From positions 14,935,523 to 14,999,522 of the forward strand of contig OX336342.1 of the NCBI GenBank assembly GCA_946902875.1: a DNA stretch of 64,000 bases, given 5' to 3'. Positions 59,901-64,000 of this stretch are shown piece by piece (position 1 is the first letter of the stretch; every line of letters begins with the position of its first letter). The DNA is from Nematopogon swammerdamellus. Lineage: Eukaryota > Arthropoda > Insecta > Lepidoptera > Adelidae. Below the pieces are notes generated by a model that had not been told where the DNA came from, did not search any database, and saw only the letters and a list, made by a program, of their open reading frames with translations. The translations under genes and the position numbers were made by a program.

Positions 59901-61881
59901 GCAAGGGACTTATGTGTTACATTGGACTCTAAATTAACCTTAAGTAATCATTATGAAGCAGTGGTAAAAAAATCTAATCAACTTCTGGGATTTATATTAC
60001 GGATAACCAAAGGTTTCATAAATTACAGTAGTGTATTCAACTTATATCAGAGTCTAGTCAGAAGTCGTCTAGAGTATGCCTCTGTCATATGGTCACCCCA
60101 CTATGCTATACATAGAGACCGTATAGAATGTGTTCAAAAAAGCCGATTAGACATGGTTTAAAAAGGTCATTGACAACATATGACCAGAGATTGCAACATT
60201 TTTAATTAGATTCTCTTGTCGTTCGACGTAATTTGCTGGACATAATGTGCCTCTATAATATAATTAAAGCCCAGCTACATACTGCTATTCTTTCAAAATT
60301 TTTTTTTAACACTAGTGCTAGGACTAGTCTTAGGCGCCTATGCGACCTAAGTTGTTTTTGCTTCCGCTTTGTAACAATAACATGGCATACTATAACCCCA
60401 TATTACGAATGTGTCGTTTATATGAGTATGTTAGAGATAATGATGCTGAAGTGGATATATTCAGTTACTCGTCTTACCGGTTTAAAAAACGTGTACAGGA
60501 TATTTGACGTACACTGTAATTGTGTGTACGTGCAGACCGTGCAGTATGTTCTTTCTTTTATTCACGTTCCTAGATATAGGTACACATAGCTGTTATACAC
60601 ATACATTTTTCATTCGTTTCTGTTAGCTTATAAATTTAATTTTGCTGTCATTCACCTATTTATTTCTAGTTATTGTTATTAGTTTTTACTGTTTATATTT
60701 AACTTTTTTTTTTGCTCTAATTATTGTTCTATTTTTTTAAATGTAATTTTACTGCCCTAAATTAACCACGAAGTGTACAAACGTTTAGGAACTATGTCTC
60801 TAAATTATAGTAATTTTTGTATTTTAACATGATGTGACATATTTCTGTTGTTTGTGCCAAATAAATAAATAAAATAAATAAACTAAGTAAGATATTTATA
60901 GTGCAATATATGTCTTTACTAAGTACATATAGCCATGGTATTCGCATGGCGTCACTCTTTAAGAGCTCGTTGTATGGAACTTATTTCTCCAGTAATTTTC
61001 TCCACCTCCATGCTTTCCAACATTAAAATAATCATCGAAATCTTATGCAAATTTAAGAGTTTAATCATTGTCTCATGGGTCCTCCATAATCAGAACGTGA
61101 TCAATTTCACCAATGGAACCATCCCGGAGTTACCCACTTTCTAATTAAAAAAAAATTTTATCGTCCACGGCGTGAACCGAAAAGGAAAGAAAGATTCCGA
61201 CAAATTGAGAACCTTCTCCTTTTTGTAAAGTCGGATAAAAAAATATTATTAGTACACACCATAAGCTGCATGTCGGAAGCCTTGGGTTGACCAGGAACCT
61301 CGCCCCGGGCCAGCTGTCGTCGGTAGGTGTTGTGGTCATCCACGAGCGCCTTCACGTTCGCACACGATAACTTCACCGCTACAACCAACAAGATCGTTTA
61401 CAATAAACCATCACGAAAAACAACAAAGAAACAAAATTTTACTTAAATTGTTAGGTCCCAATTGCGGGAAGGAGTAGGTATTGTTCACTGATTCCGCTAA
61501 TATTATCTCGCAGAAATGTATGATCTCTCTTCTGTATCCGTGAGATAATGCTAGGATTAGTGGAACTACAGACAATCAGACGTTAGTTTTCCGTCCCATA
61601 ATTGGACCATTCTGTGTAGGGTTGCTTCGCCTGCAACCTAATCCCGGAAAATCGGGGAACTTCACGGAATCCCCTTGAAATCAGCTACCACAGCCAGCTA
61701 GCTCTCCATGAGGGCTACCAGATTACCCGGCTGCCTGGCCTGCAGACCTCCATCAGTCAAAGTACAAATGGAATTAAATATACTTAAGGAATGGAATTGA
61801 ATGGAATAAAATACACTCACTTATCGCTTGTACTGCACACATAGTAACAAGAATAACAGAAAAACTCCATATCAGCGACAT
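47836..61881 (-). CDS. CAP-superfamily secreted protein (antigen 5 / CRISP / PR-1 type), six coding exons, 210 aa
   Basis: Join on the minus strand: 61881-61821, 61378-61260, 57828-57747, 52109-51937, 50429-50332, 47935-47836 (633 nt with TGA). Every junction is GT..AG and phases agree (1,0,1,0,2). Residues 1-19 are a signal peptide (hydrophobic core Ile-Leu-Val-Thr, small residues before the cut). The CAP domain spans about 30-180, with the tetrad His81 (Phe-Glu-His-Asn), Glu96 (Gly-Glu-Asn), Glu122 and His142 (Gly-His-Tyr-Thr-Gln), then Gly-Cys-Gly and the signature Tyr-Val-Cys-Asn-Tyr-Gly-Pro-Pro-Gly-Asn. The mature chain has eight Cys (26, 156, 173, 193, 197, 198, 202, 210). The C-terminal 30 residues are Cys-rich. 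Length and domain order fit insect antigen-5-like proteins. Exact role unknown; extracellular. Introns are loaded with mobile elements, but no exon is broken. Confidence 0.93.
48058..48352. mobile_element. hAT-like MITE, copy B, in CAP intron 5
   Basis: 295 bp. Termini CACAGAGCATTAAATGCGCG and the complement of ATTTGATGCGCTGTG. TIR similarity runs about 50 bp inward (CTAGAGGCGCCCTGAGCGC). Perfect 8-bp target duplication TGCATAAC at 48050-48057 and 48353-48360. The interior has GTGTGTG/CACACAC blocks. Confidence 0.93.
48400..48560. repeat. CA/GT-rich microsatellite with an internal inverted repeat
   Basis: CGTGTATGTAACACGTACAT..GTGTTACACACACG and CACGCACGCACG. Similar (CA)n at 50846-50874. 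Low-complexity DNA in the CAP introns. Confidence 0.75.
48849..49153. mobile_element. GC-rich MITE, 305 bp including TA flanks
   Basis: Left end TAGGCTCAATTCACACTGGG and the complement of the right end (TAGGCTCAATCCACACTGGG) form TIRs of more than 30 bp that continue with ACGGCAGCGGC. TA at each edge. The interior is GC-rich with CGCGTCGCC repeats. No coding capacity. Confidence 0.85.
49285..49375 (+). repeat. Inverse copy of the GGCGTAGGCTTAGTAATAGGG repeat
   Basis: TTTCCGTATCCCGTACGG, CCTATTACTAAGCCTACGCC and (GTCT)n, the reverse complement of 37567-37655. Confidence 0.75.
49395..49850 (+). pseudogene. Non-LTR retrotransposon 3' end with RT C-terminus
   Basis: The frame from 49406 to the stop at 49741 shows Ser-Leu-Phe-Tyr-Arg-Tyr-Tyr, Pro-Pro-Ala, His-Pro-Tyr-Val-Val, Arg-Thr-His-Arg-Phe-Ser-Lys-Ser-Phe-Leu, Lys-Ile-Trp-Asn-Gly-Leu-Pro and Val-Phe-Pro..Tyr-Asn. 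This is the post-RT region of Jockey-superfamily elements. A short 3' UTR and A-rich tail follow. 5' truncated, so dead, but the frame itself is intact. Confidence 0.8.
49905..50020 (+). mobile_element. SINE tail type 1 with poly-A
   Basis: GGAAGCACTGACATGGCACC through TCAGTTTCCATAAAAAAAA; head missing. Lies in CAP intron 5. Confidence 0.85.
50332..50429 (-). CDS. CAP gene exon 5
   Basis: Acceptor CCGCATTTCAG; donor GTAAGA. 98 nt, residues 146-177 plus two bases: Met-Ala-Trp-Ala-Thr, Gly-Cys-Gly and Tyr-Val-Cys-Asn-Tyr-Gly-Pro. Intron 5 (47936-50331) holds two MITEs, a LINE 3' end and a SINE tail. Confidence 0.95.
50503..50808. mobile_element. hAT-like MITE, copy C, in CAP intron 4
   Basis: 306 bp; same family as copy B, in the same orientation. 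Perfect 8-bp target duplication CTTTGAAC at 50495-50502 and 50809-50816. Ends CACAGAGCATCAAATGCG / complement of ATTTGATGCTCTGTG. Confidence 0.95.
51008..51350. mobile_element. MITE, 343 bp, TGTCCCAAAACTCAACG termini, TA target
   Basis: TIRs of about 38 bp: TGTCCCAAAACTCAACGTC and AAGCGGGAACCAGG on both ends. TA flanks at 51006-51007 and 51351-51352. AT-rich interior, no ORF. In CAP intron 4. Confidence 0.9.
51480..51895 (+). pseudogene. Second non-LTR 3' end, frameshifted
   Basis: Same RT C-terminal region as 49395-49850 (Phe-Tyr-Arg-Tyr-Tyr, then His-Pro-Phe-Val-Val-Asp and Arg-Thr-Ala-Arg-Phe-Ser-Lys), with an early stop and a frameshift after that. Ends AATAAAACAAAAAACGCAAA. Only 41 nt from CAP exon 4. 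Confidence 0.75.
51937..52109 (-). CDS. CAP gene exon 4
   Basis: Acceptor ..CATTTTTAG; donor GTAAAC. 173 nt, residues 88-145, carrying Gly-Glu-Asn-Leu-Tyr, Trp-Phe-Asn-Glu and Gly-His-Tyr-Thr-Gln. Largest exon. Intron 4 (50430-51936) holds a hAT-like MITE, a TA MITE and a LINE remnant. Confidence 0.95.
52240..52435 (+). mobile_element. Decayed SINE tail type 1 with a ~90-bp insert
   Basis: AAGGGAAGCACGTACATGAC at the left and ATGGCTGACATCATAGG..GTATAAAAAAA at the right match the type-1 tail. Between them is an AT-rich insert with inverted GTGCTTTAGTAAATA/TATTTACTAAAACAC. Confidence 0.6.
52440..52790. other. Left flank of the retrotransposon within CAP intron 3; nothing recognised
   Basis: Contains a T-run (52620-52631) and no gene. 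Confidence 0.4.
52796..52914 (+). repeat. 5' LTR (119 bp)
   Basis: Starts TGTGATGTATG, ends CGGACTTATCA. Contains AATAAA at 52837-52842. Confidence 0.96.
52916..52928 (+). other. Primer-binding site
   Basis: TGGCGACGAG, one base after the LTR, is complementary to the 3' end of a Ser-tRNA (..CTCGTCGCCA, from general knowledge of tRNA-Ser(GCU)). Confidence 0.8.
52995..57164 (+). CDS. Gag-Pol polyprotein of the Mag-like element (1389 aa, single ORF)
   Basis: The first ATG after the primer site opens the frame. Gag: capsid-like helices at about 1-165; a low-complexity Gly/Arg-rich linker at about 195-265; then two zinc knuckles, Cys275-X2-Cys-X3-His-X4-Cys287 and Cys294-X2-Cys-X4-His-X4-Cys307. 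Protease Asp-Thr-Gly at 375-377. Reverse transcriptase with Asp598 and Phe-Leu-Asp660-Asp661 (Phe replaces the commoner Tyr). RNase H first Asp at 807. Integrase zinc-binding HH-CC domain at about 1020-1055 and catalytic Asp1086, Asp1140, Glu1176 (35 residues between the last two). The Ser/Gly/Glu-rich tail ends at 57164. There is no gag/pol frameshift or stop, so Gag and Pol would be made in equal amounts unless regulated otherwise. No env. Confidence 0.96.
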   Translation: MAVGKMGPFDLAKDDWDSYVDRLEQYFIVNDIKPAIRVATLITVIGSEAYELMVNLCTPDKPSAKTFENLIIIMKEHVQPKPSRLAERFKFRQRVQKRGESIAEYVAELKKLSRQCKFTTASLKENLRDQFVCGIMSDYIRQRLFAEDDVAFDTAFQLAASLEAAETNAALVEDCARGSGDSTQTAEVHQLTATERGAARGGTSGWRERRGGGGGQASRGGSGGERARATPPSTGDDNSAATGRNAARMKQTDRSDRRRTGSDGGGLSSLSYKHCNVCGGKHDKEECKYKTYVCRVCNREGHLKRVCPKWRGQSNTSFYNMAEENEGSFSESVTSDSDEVIMLDNFSIETSELKRFEAYVVKVCIEDTPLLMEVDTGSVISCISYDCYATHFSHCKIEKTGLSLRYYTGEIVKPQGKITPLVKYGGICKKIDLYIMNSGKTNLLGRQWIHELKIHIASPAVYSMREVGASFNMEEFSSRYCEVFSEGLGRFTGGKVGFQLRPDARPRFLRARPMAYALREPVERALDSLVADGIITPVSTSDWATPIVPVMKKDGTIRICADYKLTLNKCLEVDRFPLPKVEDLLTKLHGGQKFTKLDLSQAYAQLELDDESKKYTVINTHKGLFRYNRLIFGLASSPGIFQRKLEQLFADMPRVGVFLDDIIITGENDEAHMATLRKVFDRLQRYGLKIKKEKCTFFADSVTYLGFVISKHGVHTCPEKIKAIKEVTAPSNVSELRAFLGLVMYYAKFVPNISTILTPLYKLLGKEVKFEWSEGHEEAFNKVKQMLICSKILAHYSADWPLVLTTDASAVGVGAVISHVTPTGERPIAYASRVLNSAEKAYSQIEREALAIIYGVRKFHQYLYGRRFILRTDHKPLVSIFGDKYGIPLMAASRMQRWAVILAGYTYDIEYVRSDRNAADALSRLPVGREKKEAREMTYLNFIQKFLPITRKTVQEHIAKDEALKKVFVFIQTGWPDRCTDDNLKPYFVRRNELYIDMGCIVWGFRLVIPTTLREFLLKEFHVGHVGVVKMKSIARGVAWWPRVDADIETTCRECSTCSAEGVAPPHAPPRPWPHVSEPWSRLHVDFLGPFHGKTFLVLIDATSKWIEAFHMQRKTASEVIKVLRETFARFGLPKEIVSDNGPPFSSSEYGQFMELNGIKTTFTAVYHPSSNGAAEGAVKLCKRAAKKSLRDGWDIHAALQAYLMAYRNVAHSTTGVSPAMLLQRRSLRSRLDLLRGERQVEHRVLNAQDRQVEYTGGKERQLTVGDKVVVREYTGGCKWSTGRIENCLGSRHYVVSREDGPPIKRHIDQIKKKQVTALSYPTLSTGAAEGATDSGNSSGEGASVLVEQVGSGSRAPAAEVPEVPPEVPRVERPTRLRKPVDRYGFEFD
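57374..57384 (+). other. Polypurine tract
   Basis: AAGGGTGAGGG directly before the 3' LTR; one T interrupts the purines. Confidence 0.8.
57385..57503 (+). repeat. 3' LTR (119 bp)
   Basis: Same sequence as the 5' LTR as far as can be judged by eye; AATAAA at 57426. An A-rich tract (57250-57290) lies between the ORF and the polypurine tract. Confidence 0.96.
57747..57828 (-). CDS. CAP gene exon 3
   Basis: Acceptor TTTTTTTCATAG; donor GTTAGT. 82 nt, residues 61-87: Val-Trp-Asp-Asp-Glu-Leu-Ala followed by the first tetrad His in Phe-Glu-His-Asn. Intron 3 (52110-57746) holds the complete Mag-like retrotransposon; without it and one TSD copy, the intron would be about 0.92 kb. Confidence 0.93.
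58053..58440 (-). pseudogene. CR1/L2-like non-LTR RT C-terminus remnant
   Basis: Minus-strand frames show Lys-Arg-Glu-Arg-Gly-Asp-Leu-Ile-Lys-Thr-Phe-Gln-Ile-Leu-Asn, then Phe-Leu-Ser-Asn-Arg-Ala-Val. After a shift comes Val-Asn-Ser-Phe-Lys-Asn-Gln-Leu-Asp-Lys-His-Leu, the usual end of these RTs. Several stops and shifts. In CAP intron 2. Confidence 0.7.
58483..59803 (-). mobile_element. 5'-truncated Jockey-like LINE with poly-A tail and 10-bp target duplication
   Basis: The tail is the T-run at 58483-58498. Target duplication AACATGGAGG at 58473-58482 and 59804-59813. The 5' junction (59756-59803) carries short repeats of GGTCTGTATG/GACCTG, as made by template switching during integration. 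Confidence 0.92.
58605..59763 (-). pseudogene. Jockey-like reverse transcriptase, N-terminally truncated
   Basis: The frame is open from the 5' junction to the stop at 58605 (about 386 codons): Arg-Pro-Ile-Ser-Leu-Leu-Pro, Phe-Gly-Phe-Arg, Phe-Leu-Asp-Val-Gln-Gln-Ala-Phe-Asp-Arg-Val-Trp, Gly-Val-Pro-Gln-Gly-Ser-Val-Leu-Gly-Pro and catalytic Tyr-Ala-Asp-Asp, then the thumb region ending Leu-Asp-Val-Arg-His. Endonuclease and ORF1 are missing, so it cannot mobilise itself. The lack of any stop in the remaining RT suggests a fairly recent insertion. Confidence 0.93.
59885..60880 (+). pseudogene. Older non-LTR RT 3' end, frameshifted
   Basis: The frame at 59922-60161 reads Asp-Ser-Lys-Leu-Thr, Gly-Phe-Ile-Leu-Arg-Ile-Thr-Lys, Leu-Val-Arg-Ser-Arg-Leu-Glu-Tyr-Ala-Ser-Val-Ile-Trp-Ser-Pro and Arg-Ile-Glu..Val-Gln-Lys. 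After a shift it continues with Leu-Asp-Ile-Met-Cys-Leu-Tyr-Asn-Ile-Ile and Phe-Asn. The AAATAAATAAATAAAATAAA tail is at about 60860-60882. Opposite strand to the Jockey insertion. In CAP intron 2. Confidence 0.75.
60885..61255. other. Remainder of CAP intron 2; inverted copy of the Jockey target sequence
   Basis: TTTTCTCCACCTCCATG at about 60996 is the inverse of CATGGAGGTGGAGAAAA, the sequence around the Jockey target site (59807-59823). Otherwise nothing recognised. Confidence 0.5.
61260..61378 (-). CDS. CAP gene exon 2
   Basis: Acceptor TTGGTTGTAG before 61378; donor GTGTGT after 61260. 119 nt, residues 21-60: the first mature Cys, then Leu-Val-Asp-Asp-His-Asn..Arg-Arg, the usual opening helix of the CAP fold. 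Intron 2 (57829-61259) contains three LINE-derived segments, including the TSD-flanked Jockey element. Confidence 0.93.
61821..61881 (-). CDS. CAP gene exon 1 (signal peptide)
   Basis: ATG at 61881-61879 after A-rich DNA (CAGCAAAAA). 61 nt; codes for residues 1-20 plus one base. Donor GTGAGT at 61820-61815. Intron 1 is 442 nt. Confidence 0.9.
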
Positions 61882-61922
61882 TTTTTGCTGTCAAGGACCG
61901 AGGATGTCACCACAATGAGCTA

Positions 61923-61929
61923 TTTTATA
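61923..61929 (-). promoter_or_regulatory. Candidate TATA box of the CAP gene
   Basis: TATAAAA on the minus strand, 42 nt upstream of the ATG. Start of transcription would fall near 61899, giving a 5' UTR of about 18 nt. Inferred from position only. Confidence 0.5.
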
Positions 61930-62239
61930 AGAAAGAATGTAACATAATACTATCTCAAAGCAAACAAGCAAAGTTTGCTCGGCACAGTCAAAGTAAATAT
62001 TGCAAAGAACATTCTAAGGAGTCATCCCATGACACCTTGGTAATAAATATAAACTAAAAGCAATTACTTGGTACCTATGTACAAGAATGTTTAGATAATA
62101 GTTACAATGACTGCACAATGCTTGTAATGCGGAAACAATCAATTTGCAACAGTCTGAAGAACGGGTGATAAGCCACGTTCGTACGTGAGTGTTTGCCATA
62201 TTTCACTACGTTGTAATATATACAGAGAAAAGGAATACT

Positions 62240-62399
62240 TAGGGCTAGCACGCACTGCGAATATTATCCGCGCTCTAACACCGCATCGCACCGCGCAGTG
62301 GATTTTTATTCGTTCGCAAATTAAAAAGTCACTTTCCATATATTACAAAATTGAAGAATAAACACACATGGATAATATTCGAAGTGTGTGCTGGGCCTA
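62240..62399. mobile_element. Small MITE, 160 bp including TA flanks
   Basis: Left TAGGGCTAGCACGCACTGCG and the complement of the right end (TAGGCCCAGCACACACTTCG) continue with AATATTATCC in both, giving imperfect TIRs of about 33 bp. TA at both edges. It resembles the termini of the MITE at 48849. About 0.36 kb upstream of the CAP ATG. Confidence 0.75.
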
Positions 62400-63770
62400 C
62401 ATTTTTATTATTTTCTTAGCACATGTTCTCTGCTTTGGTTTAGGATTAGATTTTAATTATGAAAGCAAATGAAAATCAACAATTACATAGGATAATTTAT
62501 TGTTTAATTAAATTTATGTACATGATTCAAACAATTCACTACACATGATTGATTCAAATAATCATTTAATCTTAACGTTTAATAACAAAAATAAGGAGAC
62601 TATTACATTGATTGAAATAAAATAAGCAAAGACCTGTTTAATAAAGACGGACACCGGATTTACATTCAATATCCTTTATATGTGTAGTGCAGAAGTTGGA
62701 CAGACTCCAGAATTAAATTTGTTCCAAACTAAACACGTCTGCAATAGCAGCGTGACACCAACTGTTACACTGATGTAACAAAACTCTAAAGAATCACAGA
62801 AAGTTCAGTGAAGTGGGATTACTGACTACTTACGCATACTTACATCACAGGACTGCTTTGCATATTCAACTTGAAGATTTGCTTTTCATAATGAGAATTT
62901 CAAATTTAATTATGAATATGACAATGACATTTAGTTTTAATCAGTGAGAGGAATAGAGGTAAATTAACACGAAAGTAAAGGAGCGTGTTGCTGTCCAGTT
63001 TGGTGTAGCCGGCACGACACGACATGACAACATGCGGACTGGTGAAGTAGCCGACCAACCGACCCTGCACAACACAATTCACTCCGCTCATACTTGCACT
63101 CTATTCCTTACTATTACATATTGAAACTCTTTGGAGACTAAACATTTGAGCAACATTTTTATGCAGTAAGAGTTGGTTATAAATTTCAAAAAAATACATT
63201 CATATTTTCTGTAAAGTAAAAAGTTAAACTATTCATGACATATTTTACTTGACAATATCACCTGAGATTATAAGACAAATTATCACAATAAAAAGAAAAA
63301 ACTGATACTACTTTGCTAAACATGTCCAAATTTTGTTGACCTCCCTAGCTCATTTCCTTTACAAAAATGTAATAATTTTAAACAAATACATTCCTAAAAA
63401 ATTATGAGCTTTTGGATATTTGTTATATCAACAAAGCTATTCAATTTGAAGAATTTGGCATCTAACCTAAGCAAGGACTCTAGTTTTCTTTGAAAATTTA
63501 AATATTACATCTACAAAAACCTCTATCACACAAAATATCTACTTAGAAAAAGTAGAATCAATTTTCTATACATTAAATTACCCGCACATATTGACTTTTA
63601 AAAGAATATTTATATCTCACTCAATCTAGCAAGCCACTCCCCTCGCGCTTTTAAAAATGTGTGTGTGAGAATTTCATCCGCGCTTATTTGTTTGTGTGCA
63701 TGACATGCCTCACCATTGTCTTATTTTTAATTCATTCAAAGGCGTCGAACAACGTACCAACAGTATAACA
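62400..63770. other. Upstream DNA; one SINE fragment, otherwise nothing recognised
   Basis: 63000-63075 has CCAGTTTGGTGTAGCCGGC and GGTGAAGTAGCCGACC, a shortened type-1 SINE tail. The rest is AT-rich without a supported gene. Confidence 0.45.
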
Positions 63771-63772
63771 AG

Positions 63773-63797
63773 ATGGAGTCATGTAAACAGCAGTCAG
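63773..63797 (+). CDS. Weak candidate: first coding exon of another gene
   Basis: AACAAGATGG is a good translation start context, followed by eight codons and a consensus donor CAG/GTATGC. No second exon is visible before the window ends, so this rests on two short signals only. Confidence 0.18.
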
Positions 63798-64000
63798 GTA
63801 TGCATTTAAGGTATAATTGAATAAGTCCTTGTATTCTGATACTCACATTAATTAAATACCACACAGCACTTTGATCCATTTTTTATTTTCTCAGCCAAAA
63901 TTAAAAATGTTCATGTTTGTATTCTTTGACATGAATAAATACATCTAAACGGTTGAATGACAATTCATGATTTTGAGGCGACTGAACCTTGATGTAGGTT

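Noticed and set aside
61158..61391. A stand-alone minus-strand ORF with a hydrophobic start
   Set aside because: It is CAP exon 2 read through both splice sites into intron.

Overview
The window looks like insect nuclear DNA, most likely from a moth or butterfly. It is AT-rich and free of operons, and it is packed with Ty3/Gypsy, Jockey-, RTE- and CR1/L2-like elements, tRNA- and 5S-headed SINEs, and TA-flanked and 8-bp-TSD MITEs. The one clear host gene has short exons with canonical GT..AG introns. The lepidopteran assignment is an inference from repeat style; no species-specific gene was seen.

Layout. (1) 1-4.34 kb: 3' part of a Ty3/Gypsy element (protease-RT-RNase H-integrase, open at the left edge), then two small coiled-coil ORFs where env would sit. 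(2) 4.39-11.4 kb: a long run of unrelated tandem arrays (20 bp, 75 bp carrying TATA boxes, 72-75 bp AT-rich, 118 bp palindromic, 50 bp, about 320-350 bp), with a candidate core promoter near 10.15 kb. Part or all of this may belong to the same element. (3) 11.4-46.3 kb: mostly non-coding, with scattered LINE 3' ends, SINEs, MITEs, foldback hairpins and a 1.4 kb inverted array at 35.66-37.10 kb. No protein gene could be supported here. (4) 46.3-47.5 kb: a TA-flanked MITE and a deletion derivative of a Tc1/mariner-type transposon that was itself hit by a hAT-like MITE. (5) 47.8-61.9 kb: a host gene on the minus strand coding for a secreted CAP-superfamily (antigen 5 / CRISP / PR-1) protein. It has six exons, a 633-nt CDS and 210 residues, and is spread over 14 kb because its introns are full of insertions. 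Intron 3 holds a complete, apparently young Mag-like Ty3/Gypsy element in antisense (119-bp LTRs with no difference seen, 5-bp TSD, PBS, PPT, one 1389-aa Gag-Pol ORF). Intron 2 holds a 5'-truncated Jockey element with a 10-bp TSD. Introns 4 and 5 hold hAT-like and TA MITEs, LINE tails and a SINE tail. (6) 61.9-64 kb: CAP promoter region, one small MITE, a SINE fragment and a weak candidate first exon of another gene.

How it fits together: only the CAP gene and the Mag-like element look capable of making full products. The coiled-coil ORFs next to the left-hand pol are open but of unknown function. Everything else is repeat DNA in various states of decay. The CAP exons (61-173 nt) are too short to stand out in an ORF scan and were assembled here by joining splice sites by eye.
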